5,935 bases of DNA from Candidatus Freyrarchaeum guaymasense (GTDB lineage Archaea; Asgardarchaeota; Jordarchaeia; Jordarchaeales; Freyrarchaeaceae), in the NCBI GenBank assembly GCA_030587405.1, contig JAUQZD010000030.1, positions 1 to 5,935 on the forward strand, in the 5' to 3' direction. The position numbers were made by a program, and so were the translations under genes. A model generated the notes under the pieces. The model did not search any database and was not told where the DNA came from. It saw only the letters and a list, made by a program, of their open reading frames with translations. Of the stretch, positions 4,722 to 5,935 are shown piece after piece. How positions within the stretch are numbered: position 1 is the first letter of the stretch; the number at the start of each line of letters is the position of its first letter.

Positions 4722-5583
4722 CGTGGCTGTAAGGGCGGTTGACGTATGGTTTTCTTATCCTGACGGAACAGAGGCTTTGAGAGGGGTAAGCTTCGAGGTT
4801 TTGAAGGGTGAAGTAGCAGTTATCCTGGGGCCCAGTGGAGCCGGCAAGTCGACTATCCTCATGCACTTCGCGGGGCTACTGTCTCCAAGGGCAGGTGAGG
4901 TCTACGTGGTGGGCGAGAAGGTTTCAAGGAGGAACGTTAAGGAAGTCAGGAGGAGAGTGGGCTTCGTCTTCCAGAACCCTGAAAACCAGCTTTTCTGCCC
5001 TACCCTATGGGACGACGTAGCGTTCGGCCCGGTGAACATGGGGCTCCCTCAAGAGGAAGTTGACAGGAGGGTTGCCGAGGCCCTGGAAGCTGTTGGGCTG
5101 GCCGGGTGCGCTAGAAAGCACCCCCACCACCTCAGCTTTGGGGAGAAGAGGAGGGCTGCCCTAGCGACTGTTCTTTCAATGGATCCTGAAGTTTACCTTC
5201 TTGATGAGCCGACAGCTAACCTTGACCCCTGCAATGCCGAGTTTATCGTCAAGATGATAAGGAGGTTGTCGGGTGAGGGGAAGACGATACTGGTTGCGAC
5301 CCACGACGTGAATATGCTTCCGCAGATAGCGTCTAAAGCGATCATAATGAGTGAGGGGACGGTGTTAGCCGCCGGCCCACCGGGAGAACTGCTTTCAGAT
5401 GGTGAACTAATGGGGAGGGCTGGGCTTCAACCCCCCATAATTACTAGGTTCTTCAGCAGGGTTCACGAGAAGGGAATACTCAACGTGGAGAAGCCATACC
5501 CGATATCCATCGAGGACGCGGAGCAGAGAGTGGTTCAAGCCCTTAGAAGAAGGATGGGCGAAGCCATGCAGAGATTGCGTTAA
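4714..5583 (+). CDS. cbiO: Ni/Co ECF transporter ATPase CbiO/NikO
   Basis: 289 residues with all elements of an ABC ATPase: an aromatic SYPDG A-loop (14-18), Walker A GPSGAGKST (39-47), Q-loop FQNPENQLF (Q87), signature LSFGEKRR (140-147), where the second signature residue pattern LSFGE replaces LSGGQ as is common in CbiO/EcfA, Walker B VYLLDEP (160-166) with catalytic E165, D-loop ANLD (168-171) and the switch H197 in ATHD. The ~60-residue C-terminal extension fits the family. It hydrolyses ATP on the cytoplasmic side to drive Ni/Co uptake. TTG 4714 overlaps the cbiQ end by 8 nt; GTG 4723, two bases after the cbiQ stop, would give MAVRAVDVWFSYPDG and fits the usual ABC N-terminus equally well. 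Neither has a strong Shine-Dalgarno site, so translational coupling to cbiQ is likely. Only one ATPase gene is present, as expected for dedicated group I ECF systems. Confidence 0.93.
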   Translation: MCDVAVRAVDVWFSYPDGTEALRGVSFEVLKGEVAVILGPSGAGKSTILMHFAGLLSPRAGEVYVVGEKVSRRNVKEVRRRVGFVFQNPENQLFCPTLWDDVAFGPVNMGLPQEEVDRRVAEALEAVGLAGCARKHPHHLSFGEKRRAALATVLSMDPEVYLLDEPTANLDPCNAEFIVKMIRRLSGEGKTILVATHDVNMLPQIASKAIIMSEGTVLAAGPPGELLSDGELMGRAGLQPPIITRFFSRVHEKGILNVEKPYPISIEDAEQRVVQALRRRMGEAMQRLR

Positions 5584-5627
5584 CCACAGCCGCTTACTGA
5601 TGACGCATAAGAGCGGCGTGCCGGGTT

Positions 5628-5891
5628 ATGGTGCTAGGGTGGATGGAGTCGTTTCATTCGAAGGGCGCTGCGCATGGGGAGAGGCTCGTCGACGTCATAC
5701 CTTATGGTGTTGAATGCTTGGATGAAGCGTCGAATGTAGACGTGGCAGTCGTCCTGAAGAAGAAGGGTAATGTTAATAGGGAGGCGCGAAGGGTGAGCAG
5801 GGTTCTAAAGGACATCATGAGTCTTCTATTTTTCCAGTCAGTGGATCTGGTGAGATGTAGTTCCCGGACGGAGGATGGATTAATAAAATAA
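5628..5891 (+). CDS. Small MNT-nucleotidyltransferase-like protein with degraded active site
   Basis: 87 residues. The stretch GERLVDVIPYGVECLDEASNVDVAVVLK (17-44) reads like the core of minimal nucleotidyltransferase domains, whose normal motif is a YGS start, about ten residues, then DxD (for example DSDVDVAVVL). Here Ser is Val28, the first Asp is Asn36, and the spacer is about three residues shorter, so the metal- and nucleotide-binding site should not work. The rest, REARRVSRVLKDI, fits the following helix. MNT proteins often pair with HEPN toxins as antitoxins, but no HEPN gene is seen; one could lie beyond the right edge. The ATG at 5628 lacks a Shine-Dalgarno site, and ATG 5643 is an alternative. 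It begins 44 nt after cbiO, possibly cotranscribed, with no obvious link to metal uptake. It may be a pseudogene or a non-catalytic protein. Confidence 0.5.
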   Translation: MVLGWMESFHSKGAAHGERLVDVIPYGVECLDEASNVDVAVVLKKKGNVNREARRVSRVLKDIMSLLFFQSVDLVRCSSRTEDGLIK

Positions 5892-5935
5892 ATAGGAATA
5901 TATCTTATACTTATAATTAATAAAGCGGGACAAAG
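5880..5935 (+). promoter_or_regulatory. AT-rich right edge, possible promoter of a gene beyond the window
   Basis: After the small ORF the sequence is almost all A and T, including TTATAATTAATAAAG (5911-5925), which could hold a TATA box. No gene starts before the edge. No copy of the GTAATAC-N14-GTATTAC site is present. Confidence 0.3.

Noticed and set aside
3789..4724. Shared GTGTGACGT at the starts of cbiQ and cbiO
   Set aside because: The shared string is only 9 bases; at cbiO it contains the cbiQ stop and at cbiQ part of the ribosome-binding site, so chance is the simplest reading.
5588..5617. Terminator after cbiO (GCCGCT paired with AGCGGC)
   Set aside because: The stem is only 6 bp and no T run follows, so it is not convincing as a terminator.

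Overview
The window looks like a thermophilic archaeon, most likely from the Thermoproteota/Bathyarchaeia side. The evidence is AT-rich BRE/TATA promoters, GAGGTG-type Shine-Dalgarno sites in front of TTG starts, a TnpB of the type common in Thermoproteota, and an archaeal-style split Ni/Co transporter. This placement is inference; there is no rRNA or tRNA to fix the lineage.

Left part (1 to about 700, minus strand): the 5' part of a tnpB (RNA-guided nuclease of IS607/IS605-type elements) runs off the left edge. Directly upstream lies a frameshifted remnant of an IS607-type tnpA that keeps only its MerR-like DNA-binding domain. Next (785-1825, minus strand) is a class I SAM-dependent methyltransferase with an N-terminal winged-helix-like domain. 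A 24-bp imperfect direct repeat flanks this gene. The interval 1826-2296 holds the methyltransferase promoter, an unattributed start-less minus-strand open frame and a hairpin.

Right part (2296-5583, plus strand): a complete energy-coupling-factor nickel/cobalt transporter. It consists of cbiM/nikM (metal-binding subunit), a PDGLE-domain subunit (CbiN/NikN analogue), cbiQ (transmembrane coupling subunit) and cbiO (ATPase). cbiM has a good TATA promoter whose start-site region is covered by a perfect inverted repeat, GTAATAC-N14-GTATTAC. A terminator-like hairpin plus T run separates the cbiM/PDGLE pair from cbiQ-cbiO. A second, degenerate copy of the same inverted repeat (20 of 28 positions identical) lies just before cbiQ. 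This suggests two transcription units under one metal-responsive repressor, possibly NikR-like.

After cbiO comes a small ORF resembling a minimal nucleotidyltransferase (MNT) domain whose catalytic motif looks degraded, followed by AT-rich sequence that may be the promoter of a gene beyond the window.

The strongest leads are the paired operator-like sites and the eroded IS607 tnpA beside a still-open tnpB. I see no clear evidence for a wholly new system.
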